Source: Bacteroidia bacterium (GTDB lineage Bacteria > Bacteroidota > Bacteroidia > Bacteroidales > UBA7960). From it: a DNA stretch of 48,379 bases. Where the stretch lies: assembly GCA_007695305.1 (NCBI GenBank), contig REEA01000129.1, positions 1 through 48,379 of the forward strand. The letters are read 5' to 3'. The notes beneath the pieces are model-generated. The model saw nothing but the letters and a program-made list of their open reading frames with translations, was not told the DNA's origin and ran no database searches. The translations under genes and the position numbers were made by a program. This document shows positions 1 to 7,225 of the stretch, one piece after another (position 1 is the stretch's first letter; every line of letters starts with the position of its first letter).

Positions 1-244
1 AAATAGTCTGATTAAAACACCTTTTTTTAGCACTCGTAAAACCTTAACTTACTAAATTTTATTGACCAAATCTATTTTCTCATTCGCCTTGCTGCTTTGC
101 TTCTTCTTACCAAATTCATTGCATTGGCAGCAGGTGCAGATGAAGTAACCGGTTAATAAACGGCTGATCATAAAAAGGGGCTTGCAACGGTTTTTGAAAG
201 GGGATCAGAAAAACCCCACCGTGCAGGTCCCTTTTGCGCATTGA

Positions 245-275
245 GTTGTAATTTGTTTTTAAGGTTGTATTTTTG
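245..275 (+). promoter_or_regulatory. Possible Bacteroidota promoter (GTTG - 19 nt - TATTTTTG)
   Basis: Motif spacing fits and it lies upstream of the response regulator ATG at 293. Confidence 0.45.
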
Positions 276-292
276 TAAGAAAATCATAGCCA

Positions 293-982
293 ATGGCAAC
301 TATTCTGATCATTGAGGACGATAAAAGGCTGGCTGAGATCATACAACGTGGGCTCGGGGATAATGCCTACAAAACCCACATTGCATATGATGGGCGTATG
401 GGATTGAAACTGGCACTGGCAAATGATTATGATCTGATTGTTTCTGATATCGTGCTCCCTGAAATGAATGGGCTGGAACTATGCCGGAAAATCAGGGCCA
501 GCAAACCTGCCATACCAATCCTGATGCTGACAGCCCTCGGTACAACCGATGACAAGGTGGAAGGCTTTGATGCCGGTGCTGATGACTACCTGATTAAACC
601 ATTTGAATTTCGTGAACTGCTGGCCAGAATAAGGGCTTTGCTCAAAAGAGCCGGAAACGCTTCGATGATGCAAAATCCGGTGCTGAAGTACCATGACCTG
701 GAAATCAATATACACAACAAAACAGCACGGCGAGGTGATCTTGCCATCAAACTCACGCCCAAGGAATTTAAATTACTGGAATATCTGCTCAGCAACACCG
801 AAAGGGTGCTTAGCAGATCAGAAATAGCCGAAAAAGTGTGGGATACACATTTCGACACAGGCACCAATTTTATTGATGTTTATATCAATTATCTGAGAAA
901 AAAAATTGATAAACCTTTTCAGACGAAGCTGATACATACCAGGGCAGGGATGGGGTTTATTCTTGAAAAAGAACAAGCCTGA
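293..982 (+). CDS. OmpR-family two-component response regulator
   Basis: Receiver domain (IEDDKRLAEII, DYDLIVSDIVLPEMNGLE, KPFEFRELLARI) plus C-terminal winged helix (LTPKEFKLLEYLL...RKKID). Confidence 0.95.
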   Translation: MATILIIEDDKRLAEIIQRGLGDNAYKTHIAYDGRMGLKLALANDYDLIVSDIVLPEMNGLELCRKIRASKPAIPILMLTALGTTDDKVEGFDAGADDYLIKPFEFRELLARIRALLKRAGNASMMQNPVLKYHDLEINIHNKTARRGDLAIKLTPKEFKLLEYLLSNTERVLSRSEIAEKVWDTHFDTGTNFIDVYINYLRKKIDKPFQTKLIHTRAGMGFILEKEQA

Positions 983-999
983 TCTCCAAATTTGCAACC

Positions 1000-2391
1000 A
1001 TGAGAATCAGAAGCCGGCTTACCCTTTTGTTCACGATCATAAATGCGGCAATATTGCTGCTGTTTGCCATATACATTTATTCCTCATCTGCCGGAAATCG
1101 CCGGGAGGCATTTTTCATTCAGCTGCGAAAAGAGTCCATGACAAGGGCAAATCTATTGTTTGATACCGGTGTTGATGCAGAAACCCTGCAAACCATTTAT
1201 TTACAGGACAGGGAAATAATGAGCCCGGTGGAAGTTGCTATCTATGATACAGCATTCAATTTGTTGTATCACGATGCAGAAGGTGTTGATTTTTTGAACG
1301 AAACCCCTGAAATGATCCAACTGATCGTGGAGAAGGAAGAGATTCGCTTTACACAGGAAGGATGGGAGGTTATAGGCATGCTCTTTGACCACAATGATAA
1401 GCAATATGTGATTACCGCTGCAGCCTATGATGAATATGGCCAACAGGCTCTTAGAAACCTGCGGGGAAGTCTTTTTATAGCATTGTTGGCAGCCACTGTG
1501 GTAACCTATTTCGCCGGGCGTTATTTTTCTGATAAGGTGTTAAAACCGGTTTCGCGAATGGCATCAAAAGCCGGGTCCATCAGTGCTACAAATCTTCATT
1601 TGAGGCTTAAAGAAGACACCGGAAGGGATGAGCTTGCTGAACTGGCATCCACATTTAATCAGATGCTCGACCGGCTGGAACAATCTTTTGACGCTCAGCG
1701 CGAATTTGTTTCCAACATCGCACACGAATTACGAACCCCTTTAAGTGCTGTTATCGGTGAAGCCGAATTGGCCCTGTCAGGTCAAAAGCTGCCGGCTCAC
1801 TGCCAATCATCCTTTGAAAATATCCTCAAAGATACCCGCCGGTTGTCCCGGCTTGGCACAGGCCTTATGGATATGGCCAAAGCCAGCTATGAGACACATC
1901 AAATCAGTCAGCAAAGCATGCGTCTCGACGAAGTAATTATGGATGCCCGTCTGGACATCTTGAATGACCATCCTGATTATAAAATTAATATGCATGTAGA
2001 TGAAAGTCTTGATGACGAAAGCCAGGTAACCATGCAGGGCAACTTTTACCTGTTAAAGGTTGCTTTCGCCAACCTTATGGACAATGCCTGCAAATTTTCC
2101 GGGGATAAAACCGCGCGAATAACCTTGCGAAAAAGCCAAAATGGCCGGGAACTTGTGGTTACCATCTCCGATCGCGGTATTGGAATACCGGCAGAAGACC
2201 TGCAACACGTATTCAATCCCTTCTACAGGGGCAAAAATAGTACAGAAAACGACGGGAGTGGCATTGGCTTGTCGCTGGTACAAAGGATTATTCGGCTCCA
2301 TAATGCTGATATTGAACTGAATTCGACCCCCGGCAAAGGAACGGATGTGCATGTGAAAGTCAGTATCAAACCCGTAACCCTTAAACCATAG
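1000..2391 (+). CDS. HAMP-containing sensor histidine kinase
   Basis: N-terminal TM segments, HAMP region, HisKA motif FVSNIAHELRTPLSAVIGE, HATPase motifs (NLMDNACKFS, GIGIPAEDL, GSGIGLSLV); directly follows the response regulator. Confidence 0.95.
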   Translation: MRIRSRLTLLFTIINAAILLLFAIYIYSSSAGNRREAFFIQLRKESMTRANLLFDTGVDAETLQTIYLQDREIMSPVEVAIYDTAFNLLYHDAEGVDFLNETPEMIQLIVEKEEIRFTQEGWEVIGMLFDHNDKQYVITAAAYDEYGQQALRNLRGSLFIALLAATVVTYFAGRYFSDKVLKPVSRMASKAGSISATNLHLRLKEDTGRDELAELASTFNQMLDRLEQSFDAQREFVSNIAHELRTPLSAVIGEAELALSGQKLPAHCQSSFENILKDTRRLSRLGTGLMDMAKASYETHQISQQSMRLDEVIMDARLDILNDHPDYKINMHVDESLDDESQVTMQGNFYLLKVAFANLMDNACKFSGDKTARITLRKSQNGRELVVTISDRGIGIPAEDLQHVFNPFYRGKNSTENDGSGIGLSLVQRIIRLHNADIELNSTPGKGTDVHVKVSIKPVTLKP

Positions 2392-2420
2392 ATGGATATA
2401 GAAAAGGATGCCGCACTTAT

Positions 2421-2451
2421 TTTGTGCTGCCATTAAAAGGTCTTATCTTTG
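2421..2451 (+). promoter_or_regulatory. Bacteroidota-type promoter (TTTG - 19 nt - TATCTTTG)
   Basis: Both -33 TTTG and -7 TATCTTTG match the consensus with 19-nt spacing, ahead of the 2483 gene. Confidence 0.6.
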
Positions 2452-2482
2452 TTAAGATAGTACTAACTAAAAAGCCAATACG

Positions 2483-2794
2483 ATGTCTGTATTGATGGAA
2501 TTTGCGATGTTTCCTACCGATAAGGGAGAGAGCGTTAGTCCTTATGTGAGCAAAATTATCAAAATGATTGATGAATCAGGGTATGAGTATCGGCTGACAC
2601 CCATGGGTACCATTGTGGAAGCCGATGACCTGAAAGAGATTTTATCATTGGTGGAAAAGGCCTACAAAATTCTTGAACCTGATTGCAGGCGCGTGTATTC
2701 AGCCATCAAACTGGATATCCGTCAAGGGGCGAAAAACTGCCTTGAAAAGAAAGTGCAGGCAATAGAGAATCAGATAGGAAAGGTAAAAAAATAG
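2483..2794 (+). CDS. MTH1187/YkoF-like thiamine-binding family protein (DUF77)
   Basis: About 100 aa with MSVLMEFAMFPTDKGESVSPYVSKIIKMIDESGYEYRLTPMGTIVE, characteristic of the MTH1187 family. Confidence 0.85.
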   Translation: MSVLMEFAMFPTDKGESVSPYVSKIIKMIDESGYEYRLTPMGTIVEADDLKEILSLVEKAYKILEPDCRRVYSAIKLDIRQGAKNCLEKKVQAIENQIGKVKK

Positions 2795-2798
2795 ACCA

Positions 2799-3977
2799 AT
2801 GCGCAGCATGAACATCAGGATCAGGCTGGTTGCCTTCCGGGATGCTCCGGCGGAAGTCTGTGAGCAGGCCCAAAACCACCTCACTAAGGGTTTTCCAAAT
2901 ATTCATTTTACTTTTGCTGATCAGTCCCCTGATGTAATATGTTTTGCCAGTGGAGGCTCTGAGGAAATGGCTGTTTCTCTGATGGAACCCGGGCGGTTTT
3001 ACCTGCTACTGGCCGGTGATCAAGGAAACGCTTATGCCGCAGCTACTGAAGTCAAAGCATGGGCAGACCTCAACGGAAGGTCCACAAAGCTTGTTACCAT
3101 CAAACAGGCCATGGAAGAAAATATCCTTGTTCATTTGTCCGGTATAACCCAAGCCCGTCATCTGCTGCAGCAGCAGAAAGCTGCTTTGATAGGGGAGGTT
3201 TCCCATTGGCTTGTTGCTTCACATTTTCCGCTGTCGCTAGCCCGGGATCGTTTTGGGATCAACATGATCCATCTTCCCTGGAAAACCTTGCCAGACTATT
3301 TGGAATGCCCGCCGGACCAAGAGTTTTTGAATGTTTTTGCTGAAATCCAGGAAAAGAATCTTGAAAAAGAAGCCCGCATCCATACCTTTATTCAACAAAT
3401 CGTTACGGAATACAAATTGGATGGCGTTTCTGTGGAGTGTTTTTCCATGGTTAAAGATCGGGGTGTAACGGCATGTCTATCTTTGGCGTTATTAAACAGC
3501 CAAAATATTTTGGCCGCTTGCGAGGGCGACTTGGTGAGCCTGACGGGCATGATGGTCGTCAGGGCCTTAACAGGGCACGTTCCATGGATGGCCAATGTGG
3601 CATCCATCAACCACCACCATGTTCTATTTGCACATTGTACCGCTCCTTTACACGTTGTTCGCGCGTATTCATTACCTACCCATTTTGAAACTGACAAATC
3701 TGCAGCAGTGCAGGGTGTTTTGGATATGGAAGATGTGACGATTTACCGCCTCAATGCTCAACTGAACAAAGCTTTTATTGCAGAAGGAAAGATTGTTTCC
3801 AGACCTCAGCATGATTTTGCCTGCCGCACACAGGTTGAGGTAGCTCTTTCTTCCGCAGACTTGCACTCATTGCGTGAAAATCCGCTTGGCAATCATCATC
3901 TCATTATTCCGGGCAGGTATGGCAATATGTTACGATGGTTTGGGTTGGTCTTCGGGCTTCAGGCAATACAAGGATGA
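2799..3977 (+). CDS. L-fucose/L-arabinose isomerase-like protein
   Basis: C-terminal FucI-like signature: VECFSMV...ACLSLALLNSQNILAACEGDLVSLTGMMVVRALTG and GNHHLIIPGRYGNMLRWFGLVFGL. Confidence 0.6.
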   Translation: MRSMNIRIRLVAFRDAPAEVCEQAQNHLTKGFPNIHFTFADQSPDVICFASGGSEEMAVSLMEPGRFYLLLAGDQGNAYAAATEVKAWADLNGRSTKLVTIKQAMEENILVHLSGITQARHLLQQQKAALIGEVSHWLVASHFPLSLARDRFGINMIHLPWKTLPDYLECPPDQEFLNVFAEIQEKNLEKEARIHTFIQQIVTEYKLDGVSVECFSMVKDRGVTACLSLALLNSQNILAACEGDLVSLTGMMVVRALTGHVPWMANVASINHHHVLFAHCTAPLHVVRAYSLPTHFETDKSAAVQGVLDMEDVTIYRLNAQLNKAFIAEGKIVSRPQHDFACRTQVEVALSSADLHSLRENPLGNHHLIIPGRYGNMLRWFGLVFGLQAIQG

Positions 3978-3994
3978 AAGTTATAAGGAGTAGA

Positions 3995-4018
3995 GGTCGA
4001 AAGGTCGAAAGGTCGAAA
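3995..4018. repeat. Tandem repeat, 3 x 8 bp (ggtcgaaa)
   Basis: Three perfect copies of ggtcgaaa read directly from the sequence. Confidence 0.95.
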
Positions 4019-4085
4019 GTCTCTTAAGTCTCTTAAGTCTCTTAAGTCTCTTAAGTCTCTTAAGTCTCTTAAGTCCATTAAGTCC
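4019..4085. repeat. Tandem repeat, 6 perfect x 9 bp (gtctcttaa) plus one variant (gtccattaa) and a partial copy
   Basis: gtctcttaa repeated six times at 4019-4072, then gtccattaa and gtcc; abuts the ggtcgaaa array. Confidence 0.97.
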
Positions 4086-4131
4086 AGCTTATCCCTCAGC
4101 TCCCAGCTCCCCAAAACATTATCATCATTGT

Positions 4132-4779
4132 TCAAAACGGTTTTGGTCTGAAATCCTCGCTGTTGATGATGCTGGCGCTTTTCCCGGTAGCCCTGATGAC
4201 GAAAAGGCCGTTGTTTTCGGCCATCTGAATACAATTCTTATCAGCCCTGAGATAGGCCACGGCGCCATACACGGTCATATCGCTGTAGCGGGGCATCCAG
4301 ATTTTGACTTTTTCCAGCTTCTCGAGGAAATATTTCACATCTCCGGTCTTCATGGTGGTTTTTACTTCCACGAATACCAGCTCGTTACCATTCTCCGCCA
4401 GGATATCAAATTCGTAACCTGGTCGGGGCTGCTTGCTTTCAATGCGCTGCTGCGTCCGGTGTACCTTGATGCCCCTGGCATTGAGCAGCTGGATCAGGTC
4501 TCCTTCAATAAGCGATTCCATCAACTTTCCCCACTGTGATGTAAACAGTTCGCTGAGTTGCTTCAGTTTCTTATCGGTTGCCTTAAATTGCTTTTCTGTT
4601 TCCTTAAACTGTTCAGCAGTTTCCTGAAATCGCTTGTCCGTTTCCTGAAATCGCTTGTCTGTTTCCTGAAACATTCTCCATACATCACGGGCACTAAGGG
4701 GCTGCGCATATGATGCTTCAGGTTCATTCAGCCCGGATGTGCCGGACTTCGGGTTTCGATACTTTTTTCGTTTGCTCAT
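4132..4779 (-). CDS. Coiled-coil protein with C-terminal PD-(D/E)XK nuclease-like fold (DUF3782-like), paralog A
   Basis: Heptad-type coiled coil FQETDKRFQETDKRFQETAEQFKETEKQFKATDKKLKQL, then YEFDILAENGNELVFVEVKTT (D...E-x-K nuclease-like motif); close paralog of 4988-5572. Confidence 0.75.
   Translation of the reverse strand: MSKRKKYRNPKSGTSGLNEPEASYAQPLSARDVWRMFQETDKRFQETDKRFQETAEQFKETEKQFKATDKKLKQLSELFTSQWGKLMESLIEGDLIQLLNARGIKVHRTQQRIESKQPRPGYEFDILAENGNELVFVEVKTTMKTGDVKYFLEKLEKVKIWMPRYSDMTVYGAVAYLRADKNCIQMAENNGLFVIRATGKSASIINSEDFRPKPF
4578..4672 (-). repeat. About 21-bp in-frame tandem repeats encoding coiled-coil heptads
   Basis: tttcctgaaatcgcttgtccg / tttcctgaaatcgcttgtctg / tttcctgaaac plus diverged tttccttaaa units; about five units here versus two in the paralog. 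Confidence 0.8.
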
Positions 4780-4888
4780 CTTCTTTATTGCTTATTCAGC
4801 TATGGCCAATTTGTGTAAACATTTGCTTCATGATTTATTTTTCATAAAGGAACCTCCGCTGAGACTATTTATAGTAACTACATTTTGT

Positions 4889-4908
4889 TAGCTATTGATA
4901 GCTATTGA
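4889..4908. repeat. Direct repeat, 2 x 10 bp (tagctattga)
   Basis: tagctattgatagctattga. Confidence 0.85.
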
Positions 4909-4953
4909 GGTCAGTTTTCGCTTTGTATTCCACTTTCTGCGTTTGAGCCTCGC

Positions 4954-4988
4954 CAATTATCAATCACCAATCATCAATCACCAATCAT
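4954..4988. repeat. Short tandem repeat: 7-bp period (caattat caatcac caatcat caatcac caatcat), i.e. 2 x 14 bp
   Basis: Direct reading; ends at the stop codon of paralog B. Confidence 0.9.
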
Positions 4989-5572
4989 CAAAACGGTTTT
5001 GGTCTGAAATCCTCGCTGTTGATGATGCTGGCGCTTTTCCCGGTAGCCCTGATGACGAAAAGGCCGTTGTTTTCGGCCATCTGAATACAATTCTTATCAG
5101 CCCTGAGATAGGCCACGGCGCCATACACGGTCATATCGCTGTAGCGGGGCATCCAGATTTTGACTTTTTCCAGCTTCTCGAGGAAATATTTCACATCTCC
5201 TGTCTTCATGGTGGTTTTTACTTCCACGAATACCAGTTCATGGCCATTTTCCGCCAGGATATCAAACTCGTAAGCCGGTCCTGGCTGTTTGCTTTCAATG
5301 CGTTGCTGCGTCCGGTAAACCTTGACACCCCTTGCATTAAGTAAAGGTATCAGGTCGCCTTCCACCAGCGATTCCATCAGTTTGCCCCATTGCGATGTAA
5401 ACAATTCGCTGAGCTGTTTCAGTTTCTTGTCCGTTTCCTTAAACTGTTTATCCGTTTCTTTAAACAGTCTCCAAACATCCTGGGCACTCAGGGGCTGCGT
5501 GTATGGCACCTCAGGTTCATTCAGCCTGTTGCTGATGATCTTCGGGCTTTTGTACTTTTTTCGCTTGTTCAT
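4988..5572 (-). CDS. Coiled-coil protein with C-terminal PD-(D/E)XK nuclease-like fold (DUF3782-like), paralog B
   Basis: Same architecture as 4132-4779 with a shorter coiled coil (FKETDKQFKETDKKLKQL) and identical C-terminus. Start set at MNKRKKYK (5572) by alignment to paralog A; the ORF is open to 5641. Confidence 0.75.
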   Translation of the reverse strand: MNKRKKYKSPKIISNRLNEPEVPYTQPLSAQDVWRLFKETDKQFKETDKKLKQLSELFTSQWGKLMESLVEGDLIPLLNARGVKVYRTQQRIESKQPGPAYEFDILAENGHELVFVEVKTTMKTGDVKYFLEKLEKVKIWMPRYSDMTVYGAVAYLRADKNCIQMAENNGLFVIRATGKSASIINSEDFRPKPF

Positions 5573-5939
5573 AATCAGTATCCTCTTTTCAGCATTAATC
5601 GATATGTGTAAATAGATACTTAATGCATAAAACTTATACAAAAATATATAAAATTTAACCTTATTACAAAAAAATATCTATAAAATAATTTAAACGGTCA
5701 ATTATGGTATTTAAGCGGTTGTGGTTTACTTCCGGGAAAAAGACCGGGTGCTGTATTTGATCATGGTAAAAAGTAATAAACACTTGACAGGAACGAGGGA
5801 AGGGGTGCTTTCCGTTGTTATGTTTTTTCTTTATCTTTACATGATCAAAAATGTCCGGGACGATCATGTCCGGATAAATGTAGCACAGGAAACTGAAATC
5901 CCTGACTTTTTCAGACAATAATACAAAGACTATAAACAT

Positions 5940-6131
5940 ATGGGAAAAGCCATTGTAAAATGCACCATCGCCACCTATGGGATCGATGAATATGTGGTGG
6001 AAGTCCCCTGCGGTAAAGACGATGTGGACGAGATCATTATCTCAAAAGCATGGAAAAAACTCAAGGATGATGAAGGCGGATCACTTCCTTATGGTGGTCG
6101 CTCAGCAGAAATCCTCAAACGCATTGATTGA
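5940..6131 (+). CDS. Small hypothetical protein (63 aa)
   Basis: ORF MGKAIVKCTIATYGIDEYVVEVPCGKDDVDEIIISKAWKKLKDDEGGSLPYGGRSAEILKRID in an otherwise noncoding stretch with plausible protein composition. Confidence 0.55.
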   Translation: MGKAIVKCTIATYGIDEYVVEVPCGKDDVDEIIISKAWKKLKDDEGGSLPYGGRSAEILKRID

Positions 6132-6282
6132 GCTCAGACTTCCATTTTAACCTCCATACAAACCCATTATACTGCAGAGTGTTACGCAAAAACCTGTGTG
6201 CAACTGCTTGCATGTCCACTTTGTTAAAATCCTAAACAATTGTTAAATATCTTTAAAAAACACAAACATTTTACATCAGGAT

Positions 6283-6314
6283 GTTGTTTGGTATAAAAGA
6301 AATGGGTACCTTTA
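6283..6314 (+). promoter_or_regulatory. Possible Bacteroidota promoter (GTTG - 20 nt - TACCTTTA) for the HMA gene
   Basis: Near-consensus -7 and -33 elements upstream of 6376. Confidence 0.4.
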
Positions 6315-6375
6315 TACTTGTTTAGGCACAAAATCTAAATTCAATTGTTGAACTTTCTAAAAAAAAATGATCATT

Positions 6376-6753
6376 ATGAGAAACTTATTTTTCGTAGCAG
6401 CCTTGATGCTTCCAATGCTGGCAATGGCAATGGGAACCACCCAAACGGTAGAGTTTAAGGTTAACGGCAACTGTGGAGGTTGTAAAGCAGCCATTGAAAA
6501 CGCTGCCAAGATTGAAGGTGTGGCAAAAGCAGAATGGTCGGTAGAAACCAAATTGCTTTCCCTTACCTACTGCACCGAAACTGTAGATATTAACGATGTG
6601 TATCAGAAAATCGCTGACGCAGGCTATTCCTCTGAAAAACTCGAAGCTACAGGAGCACCCGATTGCGGAAACACTGAAGTACAATCAAACTGTGGTTCAG
6701 ACACCGAAAAAAAGGAAACCACTGTTAGAACAAACACTGGAGGAGGTTGCTAA
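6376..6753 (+). CDS. Exported heavy-metal-associated (HMA) domain protein
   Basis: Signal peptide MRNLFFVAALMLPMLAMAMG, HMA core FKVNGNCGGCKAAIENAAKIEGV, Cys-containing tail ending GGGC. Confidence 0.85.
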   Translation: MRNLFFVAALMLPMLAMAMGTTQTVEFKVNGNCGGCKAAIENAAKIEGVAKAEWSVETKLLSLTYCTETVDINDVYQKIADAGYSSEKLEATGAPDCGNTEVQSNCGSDTEKKETTVRTNTGGGC

Positions 6754-6923
6754 AACGATCTTTCTAATCAGAGTCTGTCACTAAAGTCAGGTGTCTGATC
6801 TGTAATTTTCTGGTTCAAGGCTTGCGCAGTTTTCAAAATCAAGGAGTTTACTATTGTAAATGACTGTTTTCAAAACAAGCATAACGAAGAAACCGGACAT
6901 TATACACGGACACTTAATAATCC

Positions 6924-6977
6924 AAACCGGCACATAGAACCCTCACATTTACGGGTTGCAATGTGCCGGTTTTTTCA
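6924..6977 (+). terminator. Intrinsic terminator after the HMA gene
   Basis: 12-bp stem aaaccggcacat / atgtgccggttt with inner aaccc/gggtt stem, followed by a T-run. Confidence 0.75.
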
Positions 6978-7003
6978 AATGGTATAACAGGCAAATGATA
7001 CAA

Positions 7004-7222
7004 TCAATCATTTGTTTTGCTCTTCTCCTCCTCCAAACCATCCAAAATCTTTTGTACGTCAGACTCTGTGTGATACAGTTTTTCTTTACAGATTTGGATC
7101 AGCTCAGCAGCCCGTTTCACTTTATCTGACAGCTCATCCACACCAATTTCACCTTCTTCCATATCAGCAACAATCTGTTGCAGCTCCTCAAAAGCCTCCC
7201 TGTATCCTGTTTTCTTTTCCAT
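7004..7222 (-). CDS. xseB: Exodeoxyribonuclease VII small subunit
   Basis: YREAFEELQQIVADMEEGEIGVDELSDKVKRAAELIQICKEKL; adjacent to xseA. Confidence 0.93.
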   Translation of the reverse strand: MEKKTGYREAFEELQQIVADMEEGEIGVDELSDKVKRAAELIQICKEKLYHTESDVQKILDGLEEEKSKTND

Positions 7223-7225
7223 GAT

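Noticed and set aside
3995-4085. Possible CRISPR-like array
   Set aside because: Units are 8-9 bp with no spacers and no cas genes nearby; a simple tandem repeat.
3959-4234. Minus-strand ORF translating to DLRDLRDLRDLRDLR repeats
   Set aside because: This is the translation of the 9-bp gtctcttaa DNA array (a multiple of 3, so open in frame) and overlaps paralog A in a different frame; no support as a protein.
4895-5344. 149-aa plus-strand ORF over paralog B
   Set aside because: Antisense to the PD-(D/E)XK-like gene; the N-terminal part is just the translated caatcac/caatcat repeats.
3990-5640. Considered as a transposon or integron cassette
   Set aside because: No transposase, integrase, terminal inverted repeats or attC-like sites were visible; only the tandem repeats and paralogy are supported, so it is reported as a finding rather than a mobile element feature.
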